A stretch of 64,000 bases of DNA from contig NZ_BCNV01000001.1 of assembly GCF_001570725.1 (NCBI RefSeq), positions 1,550,001 through 1,614,000 of the forward strand. The letters are read 5' to 3'. This document shows, in pieces, positions 33,629 to 42,404 of this stretch. Position 1 is the first letter of the stretch; each line of letters opens with the position of its first letter. The DNA is from Paenibacillus amylolyticus. Lineage in GTDB: Bacteria > Bacillota > Bacilli > Paenibacillales > Paenibacillaceae. A program made the position numbers and the translations under genes. The notes below the pieces were generated by a model, which was not told the origin of the DNA, did not search any database, and saw only the letters and a program-made list of their open reading frames with translations.

Positions 33629-34789
33629 ATGGATATCACCTATGCTTTCACGGATGAACGTTTCAGGCGAGTTGTGTTGGATCGTTTTTGTAATCAGAGG
33701 GGGTTCATTCAGGCGAGTGACGTTTGTGAGGTTGAGATATTACAACTTTCCAATCACAATATTAGCAATCTTGAGGGAATCGAGTATTTTAGGGGTCTTC
33801 AAGAGCTGGATTGTGCCTATAATCAATTGACCGGTCTGGATCTTACTCAGAATCACAAGCTGAGGACGCTACGTTGCAGAGAGAATCAGCTTCTTACACT
33901 GGACCTTCGTTCCAATTCGGAATTACAGTTGCTTGATTGCAGCTTTAATCGACTTCGTAAATTGGATCTTTCTCATAATTCCAAGCTTGTTACGTTGGAG
34001 TGTCACTGGAATATGTTGTCGGAGCTGGTTACAGAGTCCCTTGAGCGATTGGAGGAGCTCAGTTGCAGCTATAACGCTCTTTTCTCACTTGAACTTGAAT
34101 ACAATAAGCAACTGCAGCGACTCGATTGCGCCAACAATTACATGTTGGAACTTGATGTAACCGGTTGTCCAAACTTAATTGAACTTCGTTGCCATCACAA
34201 CCATATCAAACAGTTGGATCTTCGTTCGAATTTGGTTTTGGAGAGTGTCCGTTGTTTTAACAATCACATTAGCGAGCTGGACATTCGACATAACGTGCAA
34301 CTACGTGAGCTGTACTGTTCCGAGAACAAATTAACCGAGTTGGATTATAGCGCTAATCCCAAGCTGGAGAGACTGCAATTTGCAGACAATCTGATGTTTG
34401 AATCCAATCATGAAGTTCAGGGGATGGGTCTATTTCAGTATGATGGATCGATGTCCAACTATCTGATGCGCTTGCTGGTTCAGGGTAATGAGCTAGTAGT
34501 CACAGCGCAGGTTTCAACCAAGACAGAGATGGAAGCTTTGTCCCCATACATGGAGGCGACGTGGAAACGGTGGGATATGCTTGGTGAGCAGGCGCTTAGA
34601 ACTATTGCCGAGGCCCATCCGGACGAGGATATTAATGAATTGGTTCTGGCTGATGCCGAATTTCAGGGAGATCAATATTTCCGATTGGGTTATGACGCGG
34701 GGGATACACCTGCTGGCCGACTGTACATATACTCGGAGTTCGACGATGAATTTCAGATGTTGGACAACTTGATCTATGAAACGTATTAA
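33629..34789 (+). CDS. Cytoplasmic leucine-rich repeat protein (21-residue nested repeats)
   Basis: 386 residues from the ATG at 33629, with GGGAGGA 8 bases upstream. From about residue 57, nine and a half repeats of exactly 21 residues follow LxxLxCxxNxLxxLDLxxNxx, each made of a 10- and an 11-residue half. This is the nested 'IRREKO' LRR class. One repeat (LVTLECHWNMLSELVTESLER) departs in its second half. The C-terminal ~130 residues are not LRR and end 'GRLYIYSEFDDEFQMLDNLIYETY', an acidic unrecognised domain. No signal peptide, membrane helix or anchor is present, so it should be cytoplasmic, unlike internalins. A protein-binding role is likely; the partner is unknown. Confidence 0.85.
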   Translation: MDITYAFTDERFRRVVLDRFCNQRGFIQASDVCEVEILQLSNHNISNLEGIEYFRGLQELDCAYNQLTGLDLTQNHKLRTLRCRENQLLTLDLRSNSELQLLDCSFNRLRKLDLSHNSKLVTLECHWNMLSELVTESLERLEELSCSYNALFSLELEYNKQLQRLDCANNYMLELDVTGCPNLIELRCHHNHIKQLDLRSNLVLESVRCFNNHISELDIRHNVQLRELYCSENKLTELDYSANPKLERLQFADNLMFESNHEVQGMGLFQYDGSMSNYLMRLLVQGNELVVTAQVSTKTEMEALSPYMEATWKRWDMLGEQALRTIAEAHPDEDINELVLADAEFQGDQYFRLGYDAGDTPAGRLYIYSEFDDEFQMLDNLIYETY

Positions 34790-34814
34790 AGCCACGAGAT
34801 CGTGGCTTTTTTTT
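34789..34814. terminator. Terminator after LRR gene
   Basis: AAGCCACG-AGAT-CGTGGCTT (34789-34808) followed by a T tract. The stem begins at the stop codon of the LRR gene and faces the convergent nitroreductase gene. Confidence 0.85.
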
Positions 34815-34831
34815 CTTTGTTATATTGTATG

Positions 34832-35464
34832 TTATTCAGCGTGCATTTTGTTGAAGCTAACATATTCGTTAATCGGTTTACGGTAACCGCGTGGGCGCTG
34901 TTTGGCTTCCGACTTTTTGCCGATCGTGATCATCATGGCAGGTACAAAATGGTCGGGAATATCCAAACTCCGTTGCAGTTCTTCCGAGTCAAAACCAATC
35001 ATGGGACAGGTGTCCCAACCGCGATCCTGAGCGATCAACATCAATTGCATGGCAGACAGGCTGGCATTGCGAATCGCATCCTCACGTTGGAAGAATCTGC
35101 CGCGAGATTCGTAAAATTCAGTGACACTTTGTGATTCCTGCTCGTATTGGAACGGAGTGAGTGCTCCCAAGTTCAGCAAGCCTTCGTTAATGGTGCGGAT
35201 ATGATGGTGTGCGTTGACATCGCCCAAAACCACGATGACCGCAGAAGCTGTTTTTACTTTATATTGCTGGGAAGCTTCATAGACTTTCTCTATCTGTTCC
35301 TCATCTTTAAGCACAAGATAGTGAGTATGCTGCAGGTTAAAGGCAGAAGGTGCAAATTTGTTCAGGGCAAACATCTCTTGTAGTTCCGAATCCGAAATTT
35401 CAATTCCTTCTTCAAAAATAACGGCCGATCTACGGTTTTTGACCAGATTCTCTAACTCACTCAT
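34832..35464 (-). CDS. Nitroreductase family protein
   Basis: 210 residues, FMN-dependent nitroreductase fold. The N-terminal 'VKNRRSAVIFEEGIEISDSELQEMFALNKFAPSAFNLQHTHYLVL' carries the RRS and PSAFNLQ flavin contacts. 'LNLGALTPFQYEQ', 'DAIRNASLSAMQLMLIAQDRGWDTCPMIGFD' and 'PAMMITIGKKSEAKQRPRGYRKPINEY' complete the signature (compare B. subtilis YdgI). It reduces nitroaromatics, quinones or similar substrates with NAD(P)H. GAGGG precedes the ATG. Substrate unknown. Confidence 0.9.
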   Translation of the reverse strand: MSELENLVKNRRSAVIFEEGIEISDSELQEMFALNKFAPSAFNLQHTHYLVLKDEEQIEKVYEASQQYKVKTASAVIVVLGDVNAHHHIRTINEGLLNLGALTPFQYEQESQSVTEFYESRGRFFQREDAIRNASLSAMQLMLIAQDRGWDTCPMIGFDSEELQRSLDIPDHFVPAMMITIGKKSEAKQRPRGYRKPINEYVSFNKMHAE

Positions 35465-35594
35465 GATGGTTTCCCTCGCTTATGTATGATTTATAAACTG
35501 ACTATAACACACTTAGTTACTTTATGTAAGTATTATTTTAGAATAAGACAAGGTTTGCCTGCCATACGCTAAAATAAAACACTAGAGGTGATTC

Positions 35595-35834
35595 ATGAGA
35601 ACATTCATTACAAGGTATAAGGGAGGACATAACCCGCATGAATTTCGGGTATATGTGATCCAATCTTCGACGTTAAAACGTTTTGTGGTAATGGAGATCA
35701 TTCTGGGATCAATCGTTTACAATGTCGCACTGTATTTGTTCCATAATGCACTACTTGCTGGCGTAGGCTCTTGGGCTGGAACAGAAAGTCTGAAGAGATT
35801 GCCACTGGTTTTTAGAAGAATTGCTGGTACATGA
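35595..35834 (+). CDS. Small protein of unknown function, 79 residues
   Basis: An ATG with GAGGTGA 4 bases upstream opens a 79-codon frame. The product has a polar N-terminus (MRTFITRYKGGHNPHEFRVYV), one moderately hydrophobic stretch (about 30-58, RFVVMEIILGSIVYNVALYLFHNALLAG) and a basic end. No family is recognised. It is supported mainly by its ribosome binding site and its isolation between two oppositely directed genes. It could be a spurious frame. Confidence 0.45.
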   Translation: MRTFITRYKGGHNPHEFRVYVIQSSTLKRFVVMEIILGSIVYNVALYLFHNALLAGVGSWAGTESLKRLPLVFRRIAGT

Positions 35835-35863
35835 TGATGTGTACAAAGAAAGATTGGAGCATA

Positions 35864-35890
35864 AGAGGGCCAGTTTCGGCCCCATCTTTT
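35864..35890 (+). terminator. Weak terminator-like hairpin after small gene
   Basis: GGGCC-AGTTTC-GGCCC (35867-35882) followed by CATCTTTTG. The stem is short and the T tract is imperfect. Confidence 0.4.
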
Positions 35891-35962
35891 GCTTCAGCTA
35901 TGCTTTAGTCACGCTTCTTTATCTGATCCGATATTCGCTAAGCTTTGGGTCCCGAACTTACC

Positions 35963-36736
35963 TTATTTGGCACGTTCCAAATACTGCTCCAGCGTAAGTT
36001 TCTGGTTGGTAATCTCACCAGCAATATACACACCTACATAACGTACATGCCATGGCTCATAAGAGTAGCCGGTTAATTTCTCCTGATCTTTACCATAACG
36101 GATAATGAATCCGTACTTGTGGGCATTGGCTTTCAACCATTTGCCTTCTTTGGTGTTGCCGAAGCTTTGTTGTAGATCATAACCGGCCGAAGCGCTGGAG
36201 ATATCCATGGCTAGGCCAGTCTGATGTTCGCTTTGTCCTGGACGAGCACTTGTCTTATTGGCAACAGCTTCACCTTTGATACTGGCATTACGGTCAAAGA
36301 TCGATTTTTGGGTCGCATAAGAGCGATAGCCGGACACCGCTTTGATATCAATGCCGTCTTTTTTGGCGGCGGCGAATAATTTTTCAATCGCGTTTGCAGC
36401 CACTTTACGCATTTGTTTCTTCGGACTGGAGCCTGAGAAGCTAAAAGGAATATTAGGGACTACCAAATCTTGAGGTGCATAAGTCGAAGGCAGATTTCTC
36501 TTTTTATTGACAAGCACAACTGTACTAGACACATTGGTCACCGTTGCTACATTTTTAATCGTTTTGATCGTACGACCAGGTGCATTATCATGCAGAAATT
36601 GAGTGAAGCTGGAACTCGCAGCAGATGCGACAGGATTCAAGCTTGAAGTAATAGGAAGGGTAGTAAAAGCAGAACCTGCTACAACAGAACCTACCAGAAT
36701 TGTGGATATGATGGATTTACGAGTAAAAGATTTCAT
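35963..36736 (-). CDS. Exported D-alanyl-D-alanine carboxypeptidase (VanY family, M15)
   Basis: 257 residues with an N-terminal signal peptide (basic MKSFTRKS, hydrophobic core, cleavage near VASA-ASS at about 40). The M15B metallopeptidase domain shows 'VSGYRSYATQKSIFDRN', zinc ligands His and Asp in 'SARPGQSEHQTGLAMDIS', and the third histidine with catalytic Glu in 'YEPWHVRYVG'. The enzyme trims the terminal D-Ala of peptidoglycan stem peptides outside the membrane. GAGGAGG precedes the ATG. There is no vancomycin cluster nearby, so a housekeeping wall role is more likely than resistance. Confidence 0.9.
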   Translation of the reverse strand: MKSFTRKSIISTILVGSVVAGSAFTTLPITSSLNPVASAASSSFTQFLHDNAPGRTIKTIKNVATVTNVSSTVVLVNKKRNLPSTYAPQDLVVPNIPFSFSGSSPKKQMRKVAANAIEKLFAAAKKDGIDIKAVSGYRSYATQKSIFDRNASIKGEAVANKTSARPGQSEHQTGLAMDISSASAGYDLQQSFGNTKEGKWLKANAHKYGFIIRYGKDQEKLTGYSYEPWHVRYVGVYIAGEITNQKLTLEQYLERAK

Positions 36737-36888
36737 GATGTGTGTTCCTCCTCGGATTATATGAATCTATATACCGAGTATACTAGAGGATTATATCCAT
36801 AGGTTCTCCAATTGTTTCCGAGTTGTAAACAAAGTTTGTTAGAGTCTTTTTTGCAACTCTGATAGAGGCATATAAGGAAGAGAACATT

Positions 36889-36923
36889 AAAAAAAGCCGT
36901 TGCATTAGATGCAACGGCTTTTG
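36889..36923 (-). terminator. Terminator for the IscA-like gene
   Basis: Perfect 13-bp arms AAAAGCCGTTGCA/TGCAACGGCTTTT (36892-36922). Read on the minus strand, the stem is followed by a T run, so it ends the minus-strand gene 36967-37329. Confidence 0.8.
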
Positions 36924-36966
36924 ATGTGAAGAGATAATGCTAGATTAATTCCTGCTGGAGACTGTA

Positions 36967-37329
36967 TTACAGCATGCAGGCGTCAGATCCACTGGAGTTT
37001 CCTACAGTCACGGCGCGGGTATCACGAACACGAACGTTACCGCTGAGGACACCGGAATCACTGCTCAATTTGAAAGAAGGATAGTTTTCTTCCGTATCCA
37101 GCTTCATGTGTTGTTCAAGATTCAGCTGCTGCTTCGGATCAACATAGAACGGGACCAGATTGGTTTCAATCTGCGCGTCGAGAGTCGCAAGTTCGTCAAC
37201 AATGATAATCGCGATAACTCCGTTACATCCGCAACCTTCCAGGTCATAGATAACTTTGAAATATCCGGGTTGGTCATTCAGGCTTTCGGTCAAGCGTTTT
37301 GCAGCCAGATCAGTAATTTGAATATACAT
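36967..37329 (-). CDS. yqkB: HesB/IscA-like iron-sulfur biosynthesis family protein
   Basis: 120 residues with the IscA-like fold pattern: 'IQITDLAAKRLTESLNDQPGYFKVIYDLEGCGCNGVIAIIIVDE', then 'VPFYVDPKQQLNLEQHMKLDTEENYPSFKLSSDSGVLSGNVRVRD'. It resembles B. subtilis YqkB. The canonical A-type carrier C-terminal CGC motif is absent; the end reads 'GSDACML', and a CGC lies in the N-terminal part instead. It may therefore not be a classic cluster carrier. AAGGAG precedes the ATG. Confidence 0.8.
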   Translation of the reverse strand: MYIQITDLAAKRLTESLNDQPGYFKVIYDLEGCGCNGVIAIIIVDELATLDAQIETNLVPFYVDPKQQLNLEQHMKLDTEENYPSFKLSSDSGVLSGNVRVRDTRAVTVGNSSGSDACML

Positions 37330-37577
37330 ATGGGTACACTCCTTTATAAATGAAAAAAGTGGTGAAAGGATAATTTATACTCTCAATGACTATCAATATT
37401 ATACCACTATCGACATAAATCAACGCATTATTTTTTCGTGAACAGATAGCTCTAGTGAAAATGATGGAAGCAACACCATTATCCGGAGCAGTGATTATAC
37501 GAACACACTTTTGGGGAAATAGATGAGAATGAATGTTAGGGCGTGTCTGAGACACTTCCTAGATAAAGGGGCGAAGA

Positions 37578-38558
37578 GTGCGGATGATTCAGTTTGAAAA
37601 TGTATCTAAACAATATCCTGATGGGACTACAGCCTTGCGTCAGGTTAATCTCAACATTAACAAAGGAGAACTGTTCGTCATGATTGGTCCAAGTGGATGT
37701 GGCAAAACCACCATGCTCAAAATGATCAATCGCCTGATTGAACGAACAGATGGAACAGTACGCATTAATGAACGCCCAATCGATGAATACAACATTCACG
37801 AATTGCGATGGAATATCGGATATGTGCTGCAACAGATTGCATTGTTCCCGCATATGACGATTGCCGAGAATATTGCTGTTGTTCCTGAACTGCGAAAATG
37901 GAAGTCAGATCAAATCAAGAAGCGCGTACATACGTTGCTGGACATGGTTGGATTGCACGGAGACACGTACAGTGAGCGCAAACCTGCCGAGTTATCTGGA
38001 GGACAACAGCAAAGAATTGGTGTGTTGCGTGCACTCGCTGCCGATCCCGAGATTGTATTGATGGATGAACCGTTCAGTGCACTCGATCCGATGAGCCGCG
38101 AGAAATTGCAGGACGATATTCTGGATATCCAGCGTCAGATGAAGAAAACAATTGTGTTTGTCACCCATGATATTCAGGAAGCGATGAAGCTGGGGGATCG
38201 CATCTGCATTATGAAGGATGGACAGGTTTTGCAGGTAGGCACTCCGGAAGAATTGATCCAACATCCAGCCAATGATTTCGTACGCGAGTTTGTAGGGAGT
38301 CCTAACGCTGATACAAGTTCACAATCTGCATTTGATCTCGAAACCATCATGTCGCCGCTCTCACCTGGTCATGTACCAAAATCGGCCAAAACAGCCGTTC
38401 CCGTATCCATTACGTTGACGGAGTTAGTTGAGATCATGTCTTTCCATGACCATCTGCTGGTTGAACGTAACCGCCAGATTATTGGTGAGATCAGTCGGTC
38501 TGATCTGATGAAATATTGGTCTGGTCAGTTACAGGAGCGAGGTGATGGACATGAGTAG
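37578..38558 (+). CDS. OpuCA/OpuF-type ABC transporter ATP-binding protein
   Basis: 326 residues from GTG 37578, with AAAGGGG 6 bases upstream; ATG at 37584 is the alternative. It has Walker A 'GPSGCGKTT', signature 'LSGGQQQRIG', Walker B 'IVLMDEPFSALDP' and 'FVTHDIQEAMKLGDRICIMKDGQVLQVGTPEELIQHPANDFVREFVG', the quaternary-amine uptake (QAT) subfamily pattern. It carries only a short C-terminal CBS-like region, less than the two CBS domains of OpuCA. It overlaps the next gene by eight bases. With the fused permease/binding protein it makes a complete two-gene importer of the OpuF/BilE/EgtUV type. Confidence 0.9.
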   Translation: MRMIQFENVSKQYPDGTTALRQVNLNINKGELFVMIGPSGCGKTTMLKMINRLIERTDGTVRINERPIDEYNIHELRWNIGYVLQQIALFPHMTIAENIAVVPELRKWKSDQIKKRVHTLLDMVGLHGDTYSERKPAELSGGQQQRIGVLRALAADPEIVLMDEPFSALDPMSREKLQDDILDIQRQMKKTIVFVTHDIQEAMKLGDRICIMKDGQVLQVGTPEELIQHPANDFVREFVGSPNADTSSQSAFDLETIMSPLSPGHVPKSAKTAVPVSITLTELVEIMSFHDHLLVERNRQIIGEISRSDLMKYWSGQLQERGDGHE

Positions 38559-40065
38559 ATTCACGGAGGTGTTCAGTGAGCGTAAAGGTCAGTTGTTGTC
38601 TGGGCTGCTTGAACATATTCAGATCTCATTTATCGCGTTGTTCTTTGCCGTCCTAATTGCTATTCCGCTTGGTATCTACTTGACAAGAAAGCCAAGAGTC
38701 GCTGAACCGATTATCGGGGTTACGGCTGTGTTACAGACTATACCGTCTTTGGCGCTTCTCGGATTGCTTATCCCTTTATTCGGCATAGGCACATTGCCTG
38801 CAATTATTGCACTGGTGGTGTATGCGCTGCTTCCCGTACTTCGCAACACGTACACAGGAATATCCGAAGTCGATCCTTCCATGGTCGAAGCGGCGAATGC
38901 GATGGGCATGAATAGTCGACAACGTCTGATCAAAGTGGAGCTGCCACTGGCGATGCCTGTCATTATGGCCGGAATTCGGACCGCGATGGTCCTGATTGTA
39001 GGAACGGCGACACTTGCTGCCTTGATCGGCGCTGGAGGCTTGGGTGCATTAATCTTGCTGGGCATTGATCGGAATGATACGGCACTGATCATCCTTGGAG
39101 CTATTCCGGCCGCATTGCTGGCTATTTTGTTTGATGTGCTATTGCGTCAGTTCCAGCGGTTGTCATTCAAGAAAACATTGGTTACCTTGGGTTCGCTTGC
39201 TCTGATCGCGATACTTGTGATCACCATTCCCTTTTTTGCGAGGGGAGGACAGAAGGATCTCGTCATTTCCGGAAAACTGGGGGCGGAACCCGAAATTCTG
39301 ATTAACATGTATAAATTGCTGATCGAAAAAGATACAGACCTGACTGTTGAACTAAAACCCGGATTAGGCAAAACGCCATTCCTTTTCAATGCACTCAAAT
39401 CAGGTGATATTGACATCTATCCCGAATTCACCGGGACAGCGATCTCCGAATTCATGAAGGAAACAGCTGTCAGCACCGATCGGACAGAGGTGTACGAACA
39501 GGCTAGGGATGGAATGCTGAGCCAGTTCAACATGGTGCTTCTGAACCCTATGGATTATAACAATACGTATACGTTGGCCGTCCCACAAAGCGTCGCAGAT
39601 CAGTACAATCTCAAGACCATTTCGGATCTCAAGCCGGTGGAACAACAGATGAAGGCAGGATTCACGCTGGAATTCTCGGATCGGGAAGACGGTTACCTTG
39701 GCATTCAGAAGAAGTATGGGATTGAATTCCCGGACGTTGCAACCATGGAACCGAAGCTTCGCTATGGAGCTATTCAACGTGGCGATATCAATCTCGTAGA
39801 TGCCTACTCCACAGATAGTGAGTTGAGAGAATATGAACTCGTTGTGCTGGAAGATGATCAGGAATTGTTCCCGCCTTATCAAGGCGCACCGATGCTTCGT
39901 CAAGAAACGGCAGATCAATATCCACAACTGGTTGAGGTGTTGAATCAGCTTGCTGGCAAAATTACCGATGAAGAGATGCGTCAGATGAACTATGACGTGA
40001 ACGTAGATGGAGCAAATCCTGAGCAGGTGGCAACAGAATACCTTAAACAGGCGGGATTGCTGTAA
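38551..40065 (+). CDS. Fused ABC permease and substrate-binding protein (OpuF/EgtU-like)
   Basis: 504 residues from ATG 38551 (GAGGTG upstream). Residues about 1-205 form a BPD permease with 'TIPSLALLGLLIPLFGIGTLPAIIALVVYALLPVLRNTYTGI' and the EAA loop 'EAANAMGMNSRQRLIKVELPLAMPVIMAGIR'. A further helix (about 213-230) leads to an extracellular OpuAC-type binding domain with 'LKPGLGKTPFLFNALKSGDIDIYPEFTGTAISEFMKE'. Fusion of permease and binding domain is known in OpuF and BilE (betaine, bile) and in EgtU (ergothioneine). The ligand here is open; the disulfide reductase encoded next makes a thiol such as ergothioneine worth testing. Confidence 0.9.
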   Translation: MSRFTEVFSERKGQLLSGLLEHIQISFIALFFAVLIAIPLGIYLTRKPRVAEPIIGVTAVLQTIPSLALLGLLIPLFGIGTLPAIIALVVYALLPVLRNTYTGISEVDPSMVEAANAMGMNSRQRLIKVELPLAMPVIMAGIRTAMVLIVGTATLAALIGAGGLGALILLGIDRNDTALIILGAIPAALLAILFDVLLRQFQRLSFKKTLVTLGSLALIAILVITIPFFARGGQKDLVISGKLGAEPEILINMYKLLIEKDTDLTVELKPGLGKTPFLFNALKSGDIDIYPEFTGTAISEFMKETAVSTDRTEVYEQARDGMLSQFNMVLLNPMDYNNTYTLAVPQSVADQYNLKTISDLKPVEQQMKAGFTLEFSDREDGYLGIQKKYGIEFPDVATMEPKLRYGAIQRGDINLVDAYSTDSELREYELVVLEDDQELFPPYQGAPMLRQETADQYPQLVEVLNQLAGKITDEEMRQMNYDVNVDGANPEQVATEYLKQAGLL

Positions 40066-40112
40066 CTTTAGGCGTCTCTGCAATAGATGTATCAAAAGGA
40101 TGAGGAGGAACC

Positions 40113-41462
40113 ATGATGACCCAAGAAACCTATGACTTGATTGCAATTGGAACAGGAAGCGCCGCAAGTTCTGTAATCACCCGCTGTGCTGAAGCTGGCT
40201 GGAAGATAGCTGTGATTGATGAACGTGAGTTCGGAGGGACCTGTGCACTGCGCGGCTGTGATCCCAAGAAAGTACTGGCTGGAGCGGCTGAGTTGATGGA
40301 CTGGAATGAACGGATGCAAGGTAAGGGGATTCAAGGACAGGCGAGAATAGATTGGTCTGAATTGATGGCATTTAAGCGCACCTTTACCGAGAGCATACCC
40401 AGAGCAAGCGAGGATAAATTCAAACAGGCCGGAATGGATACGTTCCATGGTAAAGCCTCATTCGTCGATGAAGAGCATATTCAAGTTGGAGAAGAAGTGC
40501 TTCATGGCAAACACATTCTAATTGCTACAGGTGCAAGACCTGCACCACTTAAGATTGAGGGCTCAGAGCATCTCATATACAGTGATGACTTTCTGGATTT
40601 AGAACAACTGCCTGATCGATTAGTACTGGTAGGCGGTGGCTACATTGCATTTGAGTTTGCTCATATTGCGGCCAGAGCCGGGACGGAAGTTCACATCCTG
40701 CATCGGAGTGAACAGCCACTGAAATCATTTGACGCGGAGCTGGTGGAAGCTTTGTTGCAAAAATCGAAAGAGATCGGCATTCATGTTCACTTGAACGCGG
40801 AGGTGAAATCCATACAGCAAGAGGGGAACGCCTATGTCGTTCATGGTACACGCAATGGTGCAGATCACCAGTGGCAGTGCGGACTTGTCGTGCACGGAGC
40901 CGGGCGCATTCCTAATGTGGATGGGCTGGAATTGGAGAAAGGCAACGTCAGCTACAGCAAAAAAGGGATTAAGGTGAACGAGTATCTGCAAAGTGAAAGC
41001 AATCCACGAGTGTATGCTGCTGGCGATGTGACCGACACAAAAGGGCTGCCTTTGACCCCTCTAGCTGGACAGGAATCCCGCGCGGTATCGTTTAATTTGT
41101 TGGAGGGAAACCAACACAAACCAAATTATGAAGTCATGCCTTCCATTGTGTTTACTGTCCCTGCACTTGGATCAGTAGGCATGAGTACGAAACAAGCGAA
41201 GAAAGAAGGCTACGAGGTACAGAACAATGATATGTCGAAATGGTATACTTACAAGCGAACGCATGAAAAAGTTGCCATGGCCAAAGTGGTGATCGATAAA
41301 TCAACCGGCCATATTCTGGGTGCTCATGTGTTCGGTAGCAAAACAGAAGAATTGATTAACCTTTTTGCAATGGCGATTCAATTCAATCTAACGACTGATC
41401 AGCTAAACACCATGAATTTTGCATATCCTACTGCTGCATCGGACTTGGGTTCTCTATTGTAG
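40113..41462 (+). CDS. Flavin-dependent pyridine nucleotide-disulfide oxidoreductase
   Basis: 449 residues with the glutathione-reductase layout: FAD-binding 'DLIAIGTGSAASSVITRCAEAG', the redox-active pair in 'FGGTCALRGCDPKKVL' (two cysteines four apart), NAD(P) Rossmann 'LVLVGGGYIAFEFAHIAARAG', 'VYAAGDVTDTKGLPLTPLAGQE', and a C-terminal dimerisation domain. In this last domain the usual active-site HxxxxE region reads 'NTMNFAYPTAASDL', so the His-Glu dyad of true glutathione reductases is not obvious. AGGAGG precedes the ATG. It follows the importer by 47 bases and is likely in the same transcript. Substrate unknown. Confidence 0.88.
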   Translation: MMTQETYDLIAIGTGSAASSVITRCAEAGWKIAVIDEREFGGTCALRGCDPKKVLAGAAELMDWNERMQGKGIQGQARIDWSELMAFKRTFTESIPRASEDKFKQAGMDTFHGKASFVDEEHIQVGEEVLHGKHILIATGARPAPLKIEGSEHLIYSDDFLDLEQLPDRLVLVGGGYIAFEFAHIAARAGTEVHILHRSEQPLKSFDAELVEALLQKSKEIGIHVHLNAEVKSIQQEGNAYVVHGTRNGADHQWQCGLVVHGAGRIPNVDGLELEKGNVSYSKKGIKVNEYLQSESNPRVYAAGDVTDTKGLPLTPLAGQESRAVSFNLLEGNQHKPNYEVMPSIVFTVPALGSVGMSTKQAKKEGYEVQNNDMSKWYTYKRTHEKVAMAKVVIDKSTGHILGAHVFGSKTEELINLFAMAIQFNLTTDQLNTMNFAYPTAASDLGSLL

Positions 41463-41498
41463 AAGTGATAATGTCCCCTCTTTGGGACGGAAGGAAGG

Positions 41499-42119
41499 AT
41501 GAGAATAGCGATGTCATCGGATTTTATAGGGTTGCATGAAGGCAAGTGGACCACGGAACCCGTTGCTGCGCGGATGGAAAGGGATCGTTTCGTCGTGGAA
41601 GCTCAGGAAGGTAGTGACTTCTGGGAAAAAACATTCTACGGGTTCTGTCATCGGAATGGACACGCCATGCTTGCACCATGGGATGGAACGGAAGCCATTG
41701 AAATATCTTTCGATCTGAGTTCATTTACCGAATTGTATGATCAGGCGGGATTAATGTTATGGTACGGAGAAGATCAATGGATCAAGGCTGGAGTTGAGGT
41801 CAATGATGGTGTCGCTCATGTTGGAGCAGTTGTGACAGACGCCTACTCCGATTGGTCATTATCTCCTGTGCCAGAGTGGGGTGGACGGATCGTAACGATT
41901 AGAGCTTCCTACAATAACGAAGCAGTCGTCATTCGTGCTCGGACAGATGAGCATCCATGGCGAACGATTCGAGTTGCGCGGTTTGCCCATCCGACGAACA
42001 AACAAGCCGGTCCATTTCTATGTTCACCGAAGCGTGCAGGGTTCGAGGTAGCCTTTACGAAGTGGAGATCCACGGCACCGGATGAAGACTTGCACATAGA
42101 TCCGCCAATTACGGATTAA
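41499..42119 (+). CDS. DUF1349 domain protein (concanavalin-like)
   Basis: 206 residues from ATG 41499, or 202 from ATG 41511; AAGGAAGG suits either poorly or moderately. The sequence 'FWEKTFYGFCHRNGHAMLAPW', 'FTELYDQAGLMLWYGEDQWIKAGVEVNDGVAHVGAVVTDAYSDWS', 'VTIRASYNNEAVVIRARTDEHPWRTIRVARF' and 'PFLCSPKRAGFEVAFTKW' is the DUF1349 pattern, a concanavalin A-like jelly roll. Such proteins are thought to bind sugars or act in carbohydrate metabolism. No signal peptide. It lies 36 bases after the disulfide reductase, so it may be the last gene of that operon. Confidence 0.85.
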   Translation: MRIAMSSDFIGLHEGKWTTEPVAARMERDRFVVEAQEGSDFWEKTFYGFCHRNGHAMLAPWDGTEAIEISFDLSSFTELYDQAGLMLWYGEDQWIKAGVEVNDGVAHVGAVVTDAYSDWSLSPVPEWGGRIVTIRASYNNEAVVIRARTDEHPWRTIRVARFAHPTNKQAGPFLCSPKRAGFEVAFTKWRSTAPDEDLHIDPPITD

Positions 42120-42258
42120 AACAAGTTAAGGTATACTGGTGCAAAAGCCAGATAACTTCTAGCTGGGGATTGAGTCAGCAACAAATAACACACCAACACG
42201 ATAAACCATGAAACACTAACAAGCTTATCTACCTTAGAAAGTAAAACAGCACAAATAA

Positions 42259-42295
42259 GCAAGTCTTCCAACAACGGAGGACTTGCCTATTTTCG
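42259..42295. terminator. Terminator between DUF1349 gene and convergent SET gene
   Basis: GCAAGTCTTCC (42259-42269) pairs with GGAGGACTTGC (42276-42286, one G-T pair), then a T-rich tract. It could serve both convergent genes. Confidence 0.7.
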
Positions 42296-42404
42296 TGTTT
42301 AAACATAGGACTATGAAGAGTACTCGTATCATAGTACACCGTGTGCATCGAGTTCTTTCGCATCCTACAACGAAGGTCCTTGCGAAACTTGTTGAATTTA
42401 ATGT

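Noticed and set aside
35963..36736. Part of a vancomycin-resistance cluster
   Set aside because: The VanY-type protein stands alone; the VanR/VanS-like pair at 23531-25673 is 10 kb away and no ligase or dehydrogenase of the van type is present.
39400..40167. 255-codon antisense open frame
   Set aside because: Antisense to the binding-protein half of the importer; no ribosome binding site or domain.
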